Below, one piece after another: positions 1 to 8,238 of a DNA stretch of 64,000 nt. Source of the stretch: Paeniglutamicibacter gangotriensis Lz1y (GTDB lineage: Bacteria; Actinomycetota; Actinomycetes; Actinomycetales; Micrococcaceae). The DNA is taken from positions 186,001 to 250,000 of the forward strand of contig NZ_AOCK01000001.1 in assembly GCF_000348945.1 (NCBI RefSeq), in the 5' to 3' direction. The notes beneath the pieces are model-generated. The model made no database searches and had not been told where the DNA came from. It worked only from the letters and a program-made list of their open reading frames with translations. A program made the position numbers and the translations under genes. Numbering within the stretch: position 1 is the first letter of the stretch; each line of letters starts with the position of its first letter.

Positions 1-211
1 ACCAAAGTCCAATCCCTTGAAGGCCGCTGACATCACTGTCATCGACTACAAGGACGTAGCATTGCTGCGCAAGTTCATTTCGGATCGCGGAAAGATCCGT
101 GCCCGTCGCGTCACCGGTGTTTCCGTCCAGGAACAGCGCAAGATTGCACAGGCCATCAAGAACGCGCGCGAAGTGGCATTGCTGCCTTACTCCGGCGCCG
201 GCCGCGGCTAA
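1..211 (+). CDS. rpsR: 30S ribosomal protein S18 (5' truncated by window edge)
   Basis: This is the C-terminal 69 residues of ribosomal protein S18, a small-subunit platform protein. The reading frame is open to the window edge, so the start codon lies outside. The visible part includes the conserved segments [20 protein letters not shown] and KIRARRVTG, and ends in the typical [11 protein letters not shown] tail of actinobacterial S18. It is followed after 15 bp by rplI, the usual rpsF-ssb-rpsR-rplI order. Identification is secure. Confidence 0.97.
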   Translation, partial: PKSNPLKAADITVIDYKDVALLRKFISDRGKIRARRVTGVSVQEQRKIAQAIKNAREVALLPYSGAGRG

Positions 212-226
212 GGAAGGTATACCAAC

Positions 227-682
227 ATGGCAAAGCTCATTCTGACCCACGAAGTTACCGGCCTTGGTGCCGCAGGCGACATCGTCGAGGTGAAGGATGG
301 TTACGCACGTAACTACCTTCTCCCGCGCGCCTTTGGCATCACCTGGAGCAAGGGCGGTGAGAAGCAGGTTGAGTCGATCAAGGCCGCCCGTGCTGCTCGC
401 GCCGTTGCTTCCTTGGAAGAGGCACAGGCACTTGCTGCTTCGATTGCTGCCAAGCCGGTCAAGCTGACCGTCAAGGCCGGCGCTACCGGTCGCCTCTTTG
501 GCACCGTGAAGACCGAGGACATTGCCAAGGCTGTTGCAGCCGCTGGCTTGGGCTCGATCGACAAGCGCAACATCGAGATCAACGATCACATCAAGTCGAC
601 GGGTAACTACTCGGCGACCGTGCGTCTGCACACTGATGTCTCCGCGACCGTCACGCTGCAGGTTGTAGCCGTCAAGAAGTAA
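227..682 (+). CDS. rplI: 50S ribosomal protein L9
   Basis: This encodes a 151-residue large-subunit protein L9, the normal length for the family. The N-terminal domain begins [20 protein letters not shown] and contains the signature [14 protein letters not shown] connecting helix rich in Ala and Lys leads to the C-terminal domain with the [16 protein letters not shown] segment. The ATG is preceded by AAGGAAGG. It shares a transcript with rpsR and is followed by a strong hairpin, so the ribosomal operon ends here. Confidence 0.97.
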   Translation: MAKLILTHEVTGLGAAGDIVEVKDGYARNYLLPRAFGITWSKGGEKQVESIKAARAARAVASLEEAQALAASIAAKPVKLTVKAGATGRLFGTVKTEDIAKAVAAAGLGSIDKRNIEINDHIKSTGNYSATVRLHTDVSATVTLQVVAVKK

Positions 683-719
683 TTCTTGTCCGGTCGCCGT
701 CCTTCGTGGCGGCACATCG

Positions 720-751
720 CTAGGGACCCCGCCATTTGGCGGGGTCCCTAG
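720..751 (+). terminator. Terminator hairpin after rplI
   Basis: A perfect 14-bp inverted repeat (CTAGGGACCCCGCC and its complement) surrounds a 4-nt loop, 37 bp after the rplI stop. The downstream sequence is only weakly T-rich. It plausibly terminates the rpsR-rplI transcript. Confidence 0.85.
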
Positions 752-899
752 CTGTTTAAGCCTCGTACTTTGAGATCTCCTTGAGAATCGCCACTCAGAC
801 CCTGGCGCCGATGGAAGACCCCGGGGTAACTTTGGCCCCATGACGGCGCACCTGCCGAGGTAGATTCGCACCGGACAATTGAGGACGAAGGTAGGGACA

Positions 900-1526
900 A
901 TGAAACTGACGTTGACCGAATTCGTGAGCCTGGACGGTGTTTCGCAGGGTCCAGGGTCGCCGGAAGAAGACACCACCGGCGGATTCACCTTAGGTGGCTG
1001 GTTCGTTCCGCATATGGACCAAGACTTCATCGACCTGGCCGCCGAATGGCTGGGCCGTGCCGACGGTCTATTGCTGGGGCGCCGCACCTACGAGGCATTT
1101 GCGCGGGACTGGCCGCAGATCACCGACGCCGACGATCCGTTTACGGTGCGTATGAACGCGCTGCCGAAGTACGTCGCGACGAACTCGCTCGAGCAGGGGA
1201 GCTGGAACCCCACCACGGTGCTCTCCGGTGACATTGCTGCGCAAGTGCAGGAACTCAAGAAGCAACCCGGCAGGGAACTGCAGATCCATGGAAGCGCCAG
1301 GTTGGCCGGATCCCTCCTCGCTGCGGGGTTGATCGACGAACTGCGGCTCGTGGTGGCTCCTGTTGTTCTAGGCCGCGGGCGACGGCTCTTCCCGGACGGC
1401 GGCGCACCGGCGGGGTTGCGGTTGATGGAAACGAAGACCACGCCCGGCGGACTCACCATTCTTCTTTTTGCGTACACCGGAAATCCCGACTATTCGACGT
1501 ACACCGGCGCAGGGGACATCACCTAG
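900..1526 (+). CDS. Dihydrofolate-reductase-like (RibD C-terminal domain) protein
   Basis: This is a 208-residue protein of the RibD C-terminal/dihydrofolate reductase superfamily, stand-alone and cytosolic. Visible family features are the N-terminal strand KLTLTEFVSLDGV, the segment GRADGLLLGRRTYEAFARDW, and the C-terminal half with LQIHGSARLAGSLLAAGLIDE followed by LVVAPVVLGRGRRLF. These form the NADPH-binding fold. The start at 900 is chosen because GTAGGGA precedes it and the family pattern begins there; an in-frame start at 879 is less likely. The substrate cannot be inferred: many such actinobacterial paralogs are uncharacterised. It is monocistronic. Confidence 0.85.
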   Translation: MKLTLTEFVSLDGVSQGPGSPEEDTTGGFTLGGWFVPHMDQDFIDLAAEWLGRADGLLLGRRTYEAFARDWPQITDADDPFTVRMNALPKYVATNSLEQGSWNPTTVLSGDIAAQVQELKKQPGRELQIHGSARLAGSLLAAGLIDELRLVVAPVVLGRGRRLFPDGGAPAGLRLMETKTTPGGLTILLFAYTGNPDYSTYTGAGDIT

Positions 1527-1848
1527 CCCGGGGAGGGCCCCCAGTCGTGCCAAGACATTCGAATCCGGTACTTCGATCGCAGGATCTTCGATTCTTACGG
1601 ATCGTGACGGCCTTGGGCGAATAAACTTTGACGAGACCCGCGGCAACCTTCTATCGTGGGTAGTGAATCAAGAGTGCCAACATAAAAGCCCTGGCTTGTT
1701 GACCGGCAACCCTCTCACGGTAGTGGGGTGCTCCAGGTGATGATTCGGCCTTCCGGGACCTCGGAGGCAAATACCGCACACCTGCCCGGGTAGCGCGTGG
1801 ATCGCACGCACCTGGAACCGGTGGGCCGAAACCGAAGGAACGAGCGTT

Positions 1849-2358
1849 ATGACACTCACCTCTGACCTCTCACCCAATACCCTGCGAAACGTCTTTGCTC
1901 AGCACCCTTCCGGCATTGCCGCGCTCTGCGCCATCGTTGACGGTGCCCCGCAAGGGATTGTGGCCTCATCCTTTACGGTGGGGGTCTCCATGGACCCTCC
2001 GCTGGTGATGTTTGCAGTCCAGAACACCTCGAAGACCTGGCCCCTGGTGAAAACCAGTGGGCGGATCGGGATCTCGGTGCTCAGCGAAAAGAACGAAGGC
2101 GTGTGCCGCCAGATTGCGTCGAAATCGGGGGACCGGTTCGCCGGCCTCCGGTTGGACTCCACGGACCAAGGTGCACTGTTTCTCCATGATGCGACCCTGT
2201 GGCTCGACTGCTCCATTGAGCAGGAGATCCCTGCGGGCGACCATCACGTGGTGCTCATGCGCGTACACGGCCACCAAACGCACGATGAGTCCAACTCTCC
2301 ACTGGTGTTCCACGGCTCGGCATTCCGCCGCTTGGAGGCCGAGCAGCTGGTCTCCTAG
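1849..2358 (+). CDS. Flavin reductase-like FMN-binding protein
   Basis: A 169-residue protein with the split-barrel fold of the flavin reductase-like family (HpaC/HsaB type), which reduces free FMN or FAD with NAD(P)H for two-component monooxygenases. Recognisable elements are the N-terminal FAQHPSGIAALCAI strand, the GIVASSFTVGVSMDPPLVMF flavin-contact segment, IGISVLSE, and the HHVVLMRVHGH segment near the C-terminus. The ATG follows GAAGGAACGAGCGTT. No HsaB-type partner is seen beside hsaA (30,789 to 29,605), so this gene is one candidate reductase, but the 28-kb distance makes that only a guess. Confidence 0.88.
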   Translation: MTLTSDLSPNTLRNVFAQHPSGIAALCAIVDGAPQGIVASSFTVGVSMDPPLVMFAVQNTSKTWPLVKTSGRIGISVLSEKNEGVCRQIASKSGDRFAGLRLDSTDQGALFLHDATLWLDCSIEQEIPAGDHHVVLMRVHGHQTHDESNSPLVFHGSAFRRLEAEQLVS

Positions 2359-2373
2359 TCTGCTCCAGCCCTG

Positions 2374-2433
2374 AAGGCTCCCCGCTGCGTCGACCTGATC
2401 CACGATCCGATCGACGGAGCGGGGAGCCTTTTT
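2374..2433 (+). terminator. Rho-independent terminator
   Basis: Outer 12-bp arms (AAGGCTCCCCGC and complement) enclose a shorter CGTCGA/TCGACG inner stem, and the right arm runs into TTTTT. It lies 15 bp after the flavin reductase stop. Confidence 0.9.
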
Positions 2434-2470
2434 AATCGTTGGGGGGGTGGCACCACCATTCTCACGTCTG

Positions 2471-2896
2471 TTACGCGGGGTGGTGCACCTCGTCCATCAT
2501 GTGTCGGTAGCCGTCGAGGGCCAGTTGCCGAAGAGCCCCCAAATCGGTGTCCGCGAGCTTGTTCACGTAGAGGCAGGACGCTCCGAGCTTGTGCTTGCCT
2601 AGCCTGAGGAGCAAATCCTTGGCGCTGGGGGCGATCGTCAAGCCATAGAGGGCAAGATTGGCTGTGCGAGGGGAAAATCCGATGGCTGCGGCATCGCCCT
2701 CCCGGCCCGAATCATACTTGTAGTGGTACGTTCCGAAGCCAACGATCGTGGGCCCCCACATGGTGGCGGGCTGGCCGCTAACTTCTTCCATCATTCTCAG
2801 CAAGACCTCGGAGTCCGCACGCCTGGTCCGATGTGGCACCGCGGTGATGAATTCACGTGGATTGACGTTCGTGGGTGCGGTCTTGTTCTCGCTCAT
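2471..2896 (-). CDS. DUF1801 domain protein
   Basis: This 141-residue protein matches the DUF1801/YdhG-type fold. The core pattern MMEEVSGQPATMWGPTIVGF, then GTYHYKYDSGREGD, AAIGFSPRTANLALY and LRLGKHKLGASCLYVNKL is typical. The family has no firmly established biochemical role; some members are linked to iron-chaperone-like folds. It is convergent with the flavin reductase gene and divergent from dnaB, and appears to be monocistronic. Confidence 0.85.
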   Translation of the reverse strand: MSENKTAPTNVNPREFITAVPHRTRRADSEVLLRMMEEVSGQPATMWGPTIVGFGTYHYKYDSGREGDAAAIGFSPRTANLALYGLTIAPSAKDLLLRLGKHKLGASCLYVNKLADTDLGALRQLALDGYRHMMDEVHHPA

Positions 2897-2973
2897 GCGG
2901 CCCAGTATGTCAGGCGCATGTGATTCCCCTCAATGTCAACTATCCCCAGATTCTTCCGAACGGTCGGCGTGTC

Positions 2974-3228
2974 TGTGGATAGGTTGTGGGTAACTATGAA
3001 AACGCGAGTGGATTAACCCCGGAATCTCGGGCTTCTTGTATGTATAACTGATTTTTAAGCCTGTGGAGTATGTGGATAAATAGTTTGTGTCCACAGGGAT
3101 AGAATCCTATAAGACCAAGTCAGAGGAGTATTGTCGGTTCAGAATGGGCGTAATCCACAACGTTCTCCCCAGACTGTGCACACAACACGCCGCGAGGTTC
3201 ACAGGTTATCCACAAGCCCTGTGGATAA
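2974..3228. promoter_or_regulatory. DnaA-box cluster upstream of dnaB
   Basis: The 516-bp gap before dnaB contains three exact copies of the DnaA box TTATCCACA or its complement, at 3071-3079, 3206-3214 and 3220-3228. The last two face each other as an inverted pair. Near matches lie at 2974-2982 (TGTGGATAG), 3087-3095 (GTGTCCACA) and 3151-3159 (TAATCCACA). Their density and position suggest binding by the initiator DnaA, perhaps regulating dnaB or titrating DnaA. Small open frames across the region show no family features, so no gene is called here. Confidence 0.75.
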
Positions 3229-3412
3229 CCGTGTTGGGTTTGCCGGAAAACAGGTCTATGGTGACAGTGTTCCCCACCTATTTCCACAGGCTTGTGGTGC
3301 CGAATGGCACGTGTGAGCTTGGACCTAACGAATCGTCGGCGCTCCTTGAGACACTGGGTAGGTATTGAAGCGGAAAACTTGGGAACCCGCGAAGCTTGAA
3401 GGGAAAAAGCCC

Positions 3413-6019
3413 GTGTCGCTAGCCAACGCAGAAACCAGCTCGAACTCACGTGAGTCGGATTATGGACGCACCCCGCCGCAGGACCTCGTAGCTGAGCAAA
3501 GCGTTTTGGGCGGCATGATGCTTTCCAAGGACGCCATTGCAGACTGCGTGGAGGTGTTGCGCGGACTCGACTTCTATCGGCCGGCGCACGAAGCAATCTA
3601 CGAGGCGATCATCGACCTCTATGGCCGCGGCGAACCTGCCGATGCCGTTACGGTCTCCGATCTGCTGACCAAACGCCAGGAAATCACCCGCATCGGCGGC
3701 CCTGCCTACCTCCATACGTTGATCCAGTCCGTTCCCACGGCGGCAAATGCCGGGTTCTATGCCGAGATCGTGCGCGAACGCGCGGTGTTGCGCCGTCTGG
3801 TCGATGCCGGCACCAAAATCGTCCAACTGGGTTACTCGCAGGATGGCGAGGTTGACGCGATCGTCAACGAGGCGCAGGCGGAGGTTTACAAGGTAGCCGA
3901 ACGCCGTTCGGCCGAAGACTATGTACCGTTGCGCGACATCATCGAGGGGACCGTCGATGAAATTGAGTCGGCAGGGAGCCGCAGCGAAGGCATGATTGGT
4001 GTTCCCACCGGAATTTTTGAACTCGATGAGCTGACCCAGGGCCTGCAGGGCGGCCAGATGATTGTCATTGCCGCACGTCCGGCCGTTGGTAAGGCGCTGG
4101 CAATTGATACTCCCATTCCCACCCCTTCAGGTTGGAGCACCATGGGTGCCCTTGCCGTAGGCGATCAGGTTTTCGCGGCAGACGGGACTCCGACTGTCAT
4201 CACGGCGGCCACCGATATCATGGTCGATCGGCCCTGTTTTGAAATCGAGTTCAACGACGGGTCGGTAATTGTTGCAGATGCCGAGCACCAGTGGCTTACA
4301 ACATCGCGGGCAGAACGACGAGGGCACGTAGGCGCGCCGGATCAAGGAACCGTTCTCACCCGTCGAGGGACAATTCGGACCACACTCGAAATTCGCGACT
4401 CCCTGCGCTGCGTCACTGCCGATAGGCGGTTGAACCATGCCGTACCAACGTCCAAGGCTCTCGTCCTATCCGATTCGGAGCTGCCCATACTGCCGTACAC
4501 CTTAGGTGTGTGGCTCGGAGATGGGGCAAGCGCGGCATCGAGAATTACCTCTGCTGATGCGGAGGTCGTTAGCCATATTGAATCTGATGGGTATCGAGTC
4601 AAAAGCATTGCAAAAATAACGTACGCAGTCTCGCTGCCTCAGGAATCATTCTTATTTGAAAAGATCTGTGTTGTCTGTGGTCATTCATTTTCCACGAAGA
4701 TCCGGCACGTCCGAAGTTGTTCACAGTCATGCGGTGGAAAGGCCCGCTTCGTATCGGAGCCAGTTCCAGCTTCAACCTGCATTGATTGCGGGATCGTATG
4801 CAGCGGAGGATTGCGTTGCGAGCCGTGCAGACTGGACCATGGTTCGCTGCAGGCTCTCTTGAGAACGAACAGCCTGCTTAACAACAAACACATTCCAATC
4901 CAATACCTGCGATCGAGTGAATCCCAGCGACGGGAGCTGCTTGCAGGATTGCTCGATAGCGACGGTACTGTGACGTCGAGTGGTTGTGTTCAATTCGCCG
5001 TGACCAGCAAGCGGCTGGCAACAGATTTCTGCGAGTTGGTTCATACGCTTGGTTACCGCACGGGGTGGACTGAGAAAAAGGTCGCTGGCCACACGGAGGC
5101 TTCATCTACGTGCTTTATCGTGACTTTTGCGACTTCGGATGTCGTGTTCGGCTTGTCGCGCAAGCGCAAGATCCACGAAGAGCGAGACGCTAAGCCATCC
5201 AGCAAGCGGACTTCCCGCTTCATCACAGATGTCCGCCCCGTGCCTACGGTTCCTGTCCGCTGTATCCAAGTAGCCAACGAGGAGCACCTATTCCTCGCTG
5301 GTGAAAACTTCATCCCCACGCACAATTCGACGTTCGCACTGGACTTTGCGAGGTCAGCATCGATTAAGAACAATCTGACGTCCGTTTTCTTCTCCCTGGA
5401 AATGGGGCGTAACGAGATCGCCATGCGCCTGCTGTCGGCCGAGGCGAGCATCGCGCTGCAAAACCTGCGTAAGGGTGCGATCCAGGACGAAGAGTGGTCA
5501 AAGATCGCCACCACGATGGGACGGCTCAACGACGCGCCGCTGTTTATTGATGATTCGCCGAATATGTCGCTGATGGAAATTCGCGCCAAATGTCGACGCC
5601 TGAAGCAAAAGCACGATCTGAAACTCGTGGTCTTGGACTACCTGCAGTTGATGAGCTCGGGCAAAAAGGTGGAGTCGCGCCAGCAGGAAGTCTCCGAGTT
5701 CTCCCGTGCCCTTAAGCTGATGGCCAAGGAACTCGATGTGCCGGTCATCGCCTTGTCACAGCTGAACCGTGGTTCCGAACAACGTACCGACAAGAAACCG
5801 ATGATCTCCGACCTTCGTGAGTCCGGATCGATCGAGCAGGATGCCGACATGGTCATTCTCTTGCACCGTGAGGACATGTACGACAAGGAATCAGCTCGTG
5901 CGGGTGAGGCCGACGTGATTGTGGCCAAGCACCGTAACGGCCCGACCAAAACCATCACCGTCGCGTTCCAGGGCCACTACTCGCGCTTCAGCAATATGGC
6001 CCACGACAGCATGGGCTAA
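3413..6019 (+). CDS. dnaB: Replicative DNA helicase DnaB with in-frame intein
   Basis: This is the hexameric replicative helicase. The host exteins are 227 plus 230 residues, together 457, which is the normal size. The N-terminal extein carries RTPPQDLVAEQSVLGGMM. The C-terminal extein carries the RecA-like core: FFSLEMGRNEIAMRLL, Walker B LVVLDYLQLM, and RESGSIEQDADMV. The Walker A motif is interrupted after RPAVGK, and the C-extein resumes at STFALDF. GTG at 3413 is chosen over TTG at 3365 because it gives the usual DnaB N-terminus and follows GGGA. Protein splicing is needed to rebuild the ATP site. Confidence 0.95.
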   Translation: MSLANAETSSNSRESDYGRTPPQDLVAEQSVLGGMMLSKDAIADCVEVLRGLDFYRPAHEAIYEAIIDLYGRGEPADAVTVSDLLTKRQEITRIGGPAYLHTLIQSVPTAANAGFYAEIVRERAVLRRLVDAGTKIVQLGYSQDGEVDAIVNEAQAEVYKVAERRSAEDYVPLRDIIEGTVDEIESAGSRSEGMIGVPTGIFELDELTQGLQGGQMIVIAARPAVGKALAIDTPIPTPSGWSTMGALAVGDQVFAADGTPTVITAATDIMVDRPCFEIEFNDGSVIVADAEHQWLTTSRAERRGHVGAPDQGTVLTRRGTIRTTLEIRDSLRCVTADRRLNHAVPTSKALVLSDSELPILPYTLGVWLGDGASAASRITSADAEVVSHIESDGYRVKSIAKITYAVSLPQESFLFEKICVVCGHSFSTKIRHVRSCSQSCGGKARFVSEPVPASTCIDCGIVCSGGLRCEPCRLDHGSLQALLRTNSLLNNKHIPIQYLRSSESQRRELLAGLLDSDGTVTSSGCVQFAVTSKRLATDFCELVHTLGYRTGWTEKKVAGHTEASSTCFIVTFATSDVVFGLSRKRKIHEERDAKPSSKRTSRFITDVRPVPTVPVRCIQVANEEHLFLAGENFIPTHNSTFALDFARSASIKNNLTSVFFSLEMGRNEIAMRLLSAEASIALQNLRKGAIQDEEWSKIATTMGRLNDAPLFIDDSPNMSLMEIRAKCRRLKQKHDLKLVVLDYLQLMSSGKKVESRQQEVSEFSRALKLMAKELDVPVIALSQLNRGSEQRTDKKPMISDLRESGSIEQDADMVILLHREDMYDKESARAGEADVIVAKHRNGPTKTITVAFQGHYSRFSNMAHDSMG
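4094..5326 (+). mobile_element. DnaB intein, class 3 type, with LAGLIDADG homing endonuclease
   Basis: A 411-residue in-frame insertion between GK and S of the DnaB P-loop. Residue 1 is Ala, not Cys or Ser. Class 3 inteins instead use a non-contiguous Trp-Cys-Thr set, and all three are present: W67 in block B (ADAEHQW), C390 in block F (VPVRCIQV) and T409 in the terminal IPTHN, followed by Ser. Two dodecapeptide motifs, LGVWLGDGA (about 4505) and LLAGLLDSDGT (about 4937), mark a LAGLIDADG endonuclease. Between them lie cysteine clusters that look like zinc knuckles. Local base composition is more AT-rich than the exteins, which suggests transfer. Confidence 0.92.
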
Positions 6020-6158
6020 TTTCCGTCGAATTCTCATGATCGGGCGGCTGCCACCTCTACCTAGGGAGGGGGTAGCCGTCCGAAGCTGTTTGGGGCGTCG
6101 TGCACGGCAGCAGCCCGAGGGGTTCCTCCGGCGCATTATGCGTCGCTACGCTGGAACC

Positions 6159-6350
6159 ATGAGCAGCCACCCGCTTCCGAAAATATCCGCACCCGCGGCC
6201 CGCGCCCTAGCATCGGCGGGGATCACCACCCTCGAGGAAGCGGCGGCGCATGGCGAGACCGCGTTGCTGGGACTGCATGGATTCGGACCCAAGGGCATCA
6301 GGATCCTGCGTGAGGAGCTGGAAAAGATCGGACTCGAGCTCGCCGGTTGA
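6159..6350 (+). CDS. Small helix-hairpin-helix protein
   Basis: A 63-residue protein resembling the helix-hairpin-helix fold of the RNA polymerase alpha C-terminal domain. The pattern ISAPAARALASAGITTLEEA followed by LLGLHGFGPKGIRILREEL contains the GxGxxG-like hairpin of such DNA-binding domains. The start at 6159 is preferred; an in-frame ATG at 6138 would add seven residues. It is stand-alone downstream of dnaB. A DNA-binding role is inferred from the fold only. Confidence 0.75.
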   Translation: MSSHPLPKISAPAARALASAGITTLEEAAAHGETALLGLHGFGPKGIRILREELEKIGLELAG

Positions 6351-6377
6351 ACAGTGCACCCGTGTTCGGGCTCGGCA

Positions 6378-6710
6378 CTACGCCTTGGGCAGGATGCCCA
6401 GGTGCGCCGGGGTGGGCTTCACTAGGTCGGCATCGAAGTCGTGGTGTTTGGCCACGTAGGCCTTGATATAGGGACAGACCGCCACGATCTGGTGACCCTG
6501 GGCCACGGTGTCGGACAACGCCTCGGCGGCCAGCCTGGAAGCCAGACCCTGACCGGCGTAGGCCTCGTCGACCTCCGTGTGGAAGAAGATCCGTTGGACT
6601 GAGTCGCCGGTGTCCAACTCGCGGTAGTGGGCGGCGCCGATTTCCTTCGCGCCTTCCAGCAGGGCGTAGCGGCGGCTTTCGGGCAGGTGCTCGATGCGGA
6701 TTTCGCTCAT
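6378..6710 (-). CDS. GNAT-fold N-acetyltransferase (YidJ/COG2388 type)
   Basis: This 110-residue protein matches the short GCN5-related acetyltransferases of the COG2388 group. The acetyl-CoA binding loop is visible as AYAGQGLASRLAAEAL, preceded by the strand IFFHTEVDEAY and followed by IVAVCPYIKAYVAKH. Family members are small, cytosolic and of unknown substrate. It is transcribed away from dnaB and lies 23 bp downstream of the RraB-like gene, so the two may share a transcript. Confidence 0.88.
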   Translation of the reverse strand: MSEIRIEHLPESRRYALLEGAKEIGAAHYRELDTGDSVQRIFFHTEVDEAYAGQGLASRLAAEALSDTVAQGHQIVAVCPYIKAYVAKHHDFDADLVKPTPAHLGILPKA

Positions 6711-6733
6711 GGTGTACTTTCAGGTTGTCGTGG

Positions 6734-7117
6734 TCAGGGAGTGCCGAAGAATCTACCGAAGAAGCCTTGGGGTTCGCTGCCTTCGGCGTTGATGAACCTG
6801 GCACCGAAGGAGTCGTAGCTTCCGCCGTGTTTCAGGGTGATGGCATGCACGGCGCGCAGTGCCTGCTCGGCGCGTTCCACGTCGAGTGGCTGCTCTCGGT
6901 AGACGCGTAGCAGGAAACGCGAATTCTCGTCCTGCCCCTCGGTCCTATCGACCAGCCAACCGGAGCGCTCGAAATGGTCGGCGGCTTCGGTGACCTCGCG
7001 CAGCGAGCGGAAGGAAACAAAATGTTCCAGTTCGCGCGGGGTGTCGAGCTGGTCTCCCAGCGCCGCACGTTCGGCCAGGGCGCAGCGCAACTTGGCCAGT
7101 TCCTCGATCAGCGACAT
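6734..7117 (-). CDS. RraB-like regulator of RNase E family
   Basis: A 127-residue protein with the RraB/COG3076 pattern. It has the segment HFVSFRSLREVTEAADHFER and a second half with RVYREQPLDVERAEQALRAV followed by GGSYDSFGARFI. In enterobacteria RraB binds and inhibits RNase E. In actinobacteria a similar role on RNase E/G is plausible but unproven. The C-terminus QGFFGRFFG is unusually aromatic. Confidence 0.78.
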   Translation of the reverse strand: MSLIEELAKLRCALAERAALGDQLDTPRELEHFVSFRSLREVTEAADHFERSGWLVDRTEGQDENSRFLLRVYREQPLDVERAEQALRAVHAITLKHGGSYDSFGARFINAEGSEPQGFFGRFFGTP

Positions 7118-7174
7118 TGCCTCAACCTTCCTTAGCTTGTTCCGCCGGTGCCCTGCAGGCGCCTGCGGTGATGA

Positions 7175-8182
7175 TTAGTCCCTGGGGCGCAGCCGCACGG
7201 AGGGCAGCACGGGTGCCGGCAGCGGGGCCGGGGTGTCGGAGGGGAAGTCCCCGAACCGCTTGGATTCCGTGTCCCCGGGTTCCTCGCCGATCTCCGCCTG
7301 CCACTGCCTGCGGTATTCGACGACCTCATCGTGGGTGCGGCCGACGAAGTTCCACCACATCAGGATCTGCTCTCCCAACGGTTCGCCGCCGATGAGCAGT
7401 GCCAGGACCGGCTGGTCGCCGGAGGTGAGCGTGATTTCCTGGGTGCCGGTGGGCAGGTAGGCCAGATGGTCGACCGGCAGTTCGTCGACTCCGACGTGCA
7501 GGGTGCCGGAATCCAGCAGCACCCCGTGCTCGTGCTTTGCCTTCACAGCCACACGGATGCTGGTGTGCGGTTCCAGTCGGATCTCTGCGCCGAGCAGCTC
7601 GGTGTGTGTGGCCACAGGGGAGCTGGAGTGCAGGTCTGCGCCGTGGTCTTGGAGAACCGTCAGGGAACCGAGGAAGACGCTGACGGCGAAGCCCGTGCCG
7701 GTCAGGGGCTCGGGGCGGTGGTGGGCGAAGGTCGGAGAGACGTGTCGGGCCGAATCGGGCAGCGCCACCCACAACTGGGCGCCGTGCAGCACGGAAGTCT
7801 CAGGTGTGGAGAACTCGGAATGGCTGATGCCACGCCCGGCGGTCATCAGGTTGAGCTCGCCGGGGCGGACCATCGCGTGGAACCCTGCCGAGTCGCGGTG
7901 CTCGACTTCACCGGTGAACAACCAAGAGACGGTTTGCAGCCCTGTGTGCGGATGGCGTGGCACGGCCATACCGCCGGTCTCGCCCACCGGGTCCGGACCG
8001 AAGTGGTCAAGGAAGCACCATGCGCCAACGAGGCTGCGTTGTTTTTGTGGCAGGGTGCGACGCACATCCATGGCACGCGGCCCGCCCAAGGGGACGTTGC
8101 GCGGAACTAGCAGTTCGACCCCGGCATGACTCTGAGCGGATCCACAAACCATTTCGTCGGGCGCGACCTCGAGATTGCTCAT
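7175..8182 (-). CDS. Pirin family protein
   Basis: A 335-residue bicupin of the pirin family. The N-terminal cupin holds the metal-binding region HPHTGLQTVSWLFTGEVEHR, then PGELNLMTAGRGISHSEFS, with the family's histidines and glutamate present. The C-terminal part contains LIGGEPLGEQILMWWNFVGR, also typical. Pirins are iron-binding proteins; some oxidise quercetin, others act as redox-sensitive regulators. The start ATG at 8182 gives a normal-length protein. There is no obvious partner gene. Confidence 0.92.
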   Translation of the reverse strand: MSNLEVAPDEMVCGSAQSHAGVELLVPRNVPLGGPRAMDVRRTLPQKQRSLVGAWCFLDHFGPDPVGETGGMAVPRHPHTGLQTVSWLFTGEVEHRDSAGFHAMVRPGELNLMTAGRGISHSEFSTPETSVLHGAQLWVALPDSARHVSPTFAHHRPEPLTGTGFAVSVFLGSLTVLQDHGADLHSSSPVATHTELLGAEIRLEPHTSIRVAVKAKHEHGVLLDSGTLHVGVDELPVDHLAYLPTGTQEITLTSGDQPVLALLIGGEPLGEQILMWWNFVGRTHDEVVEYRRQWQAEIGEEPGDTESKRFGDFPSDTPAPLPAPVLPSVRLRPRD

Positions 8183-8238
8183 GCTCCCAAGCCTAGTCCC
8201 GGCGGGGTTTTAAGACACCCCCTAAAAGGAGGGCTGGC

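Noticed and set aside
2897-3412. Replication origin upstream of dnaB
   Set aside because: The DnaA boxes are real, but no dnaA or dnaN is adjacent and no AT-rich unwinding region is evident. In actinobacteria oriC lies next to dnaA. A regulatory cluster is the safer call.
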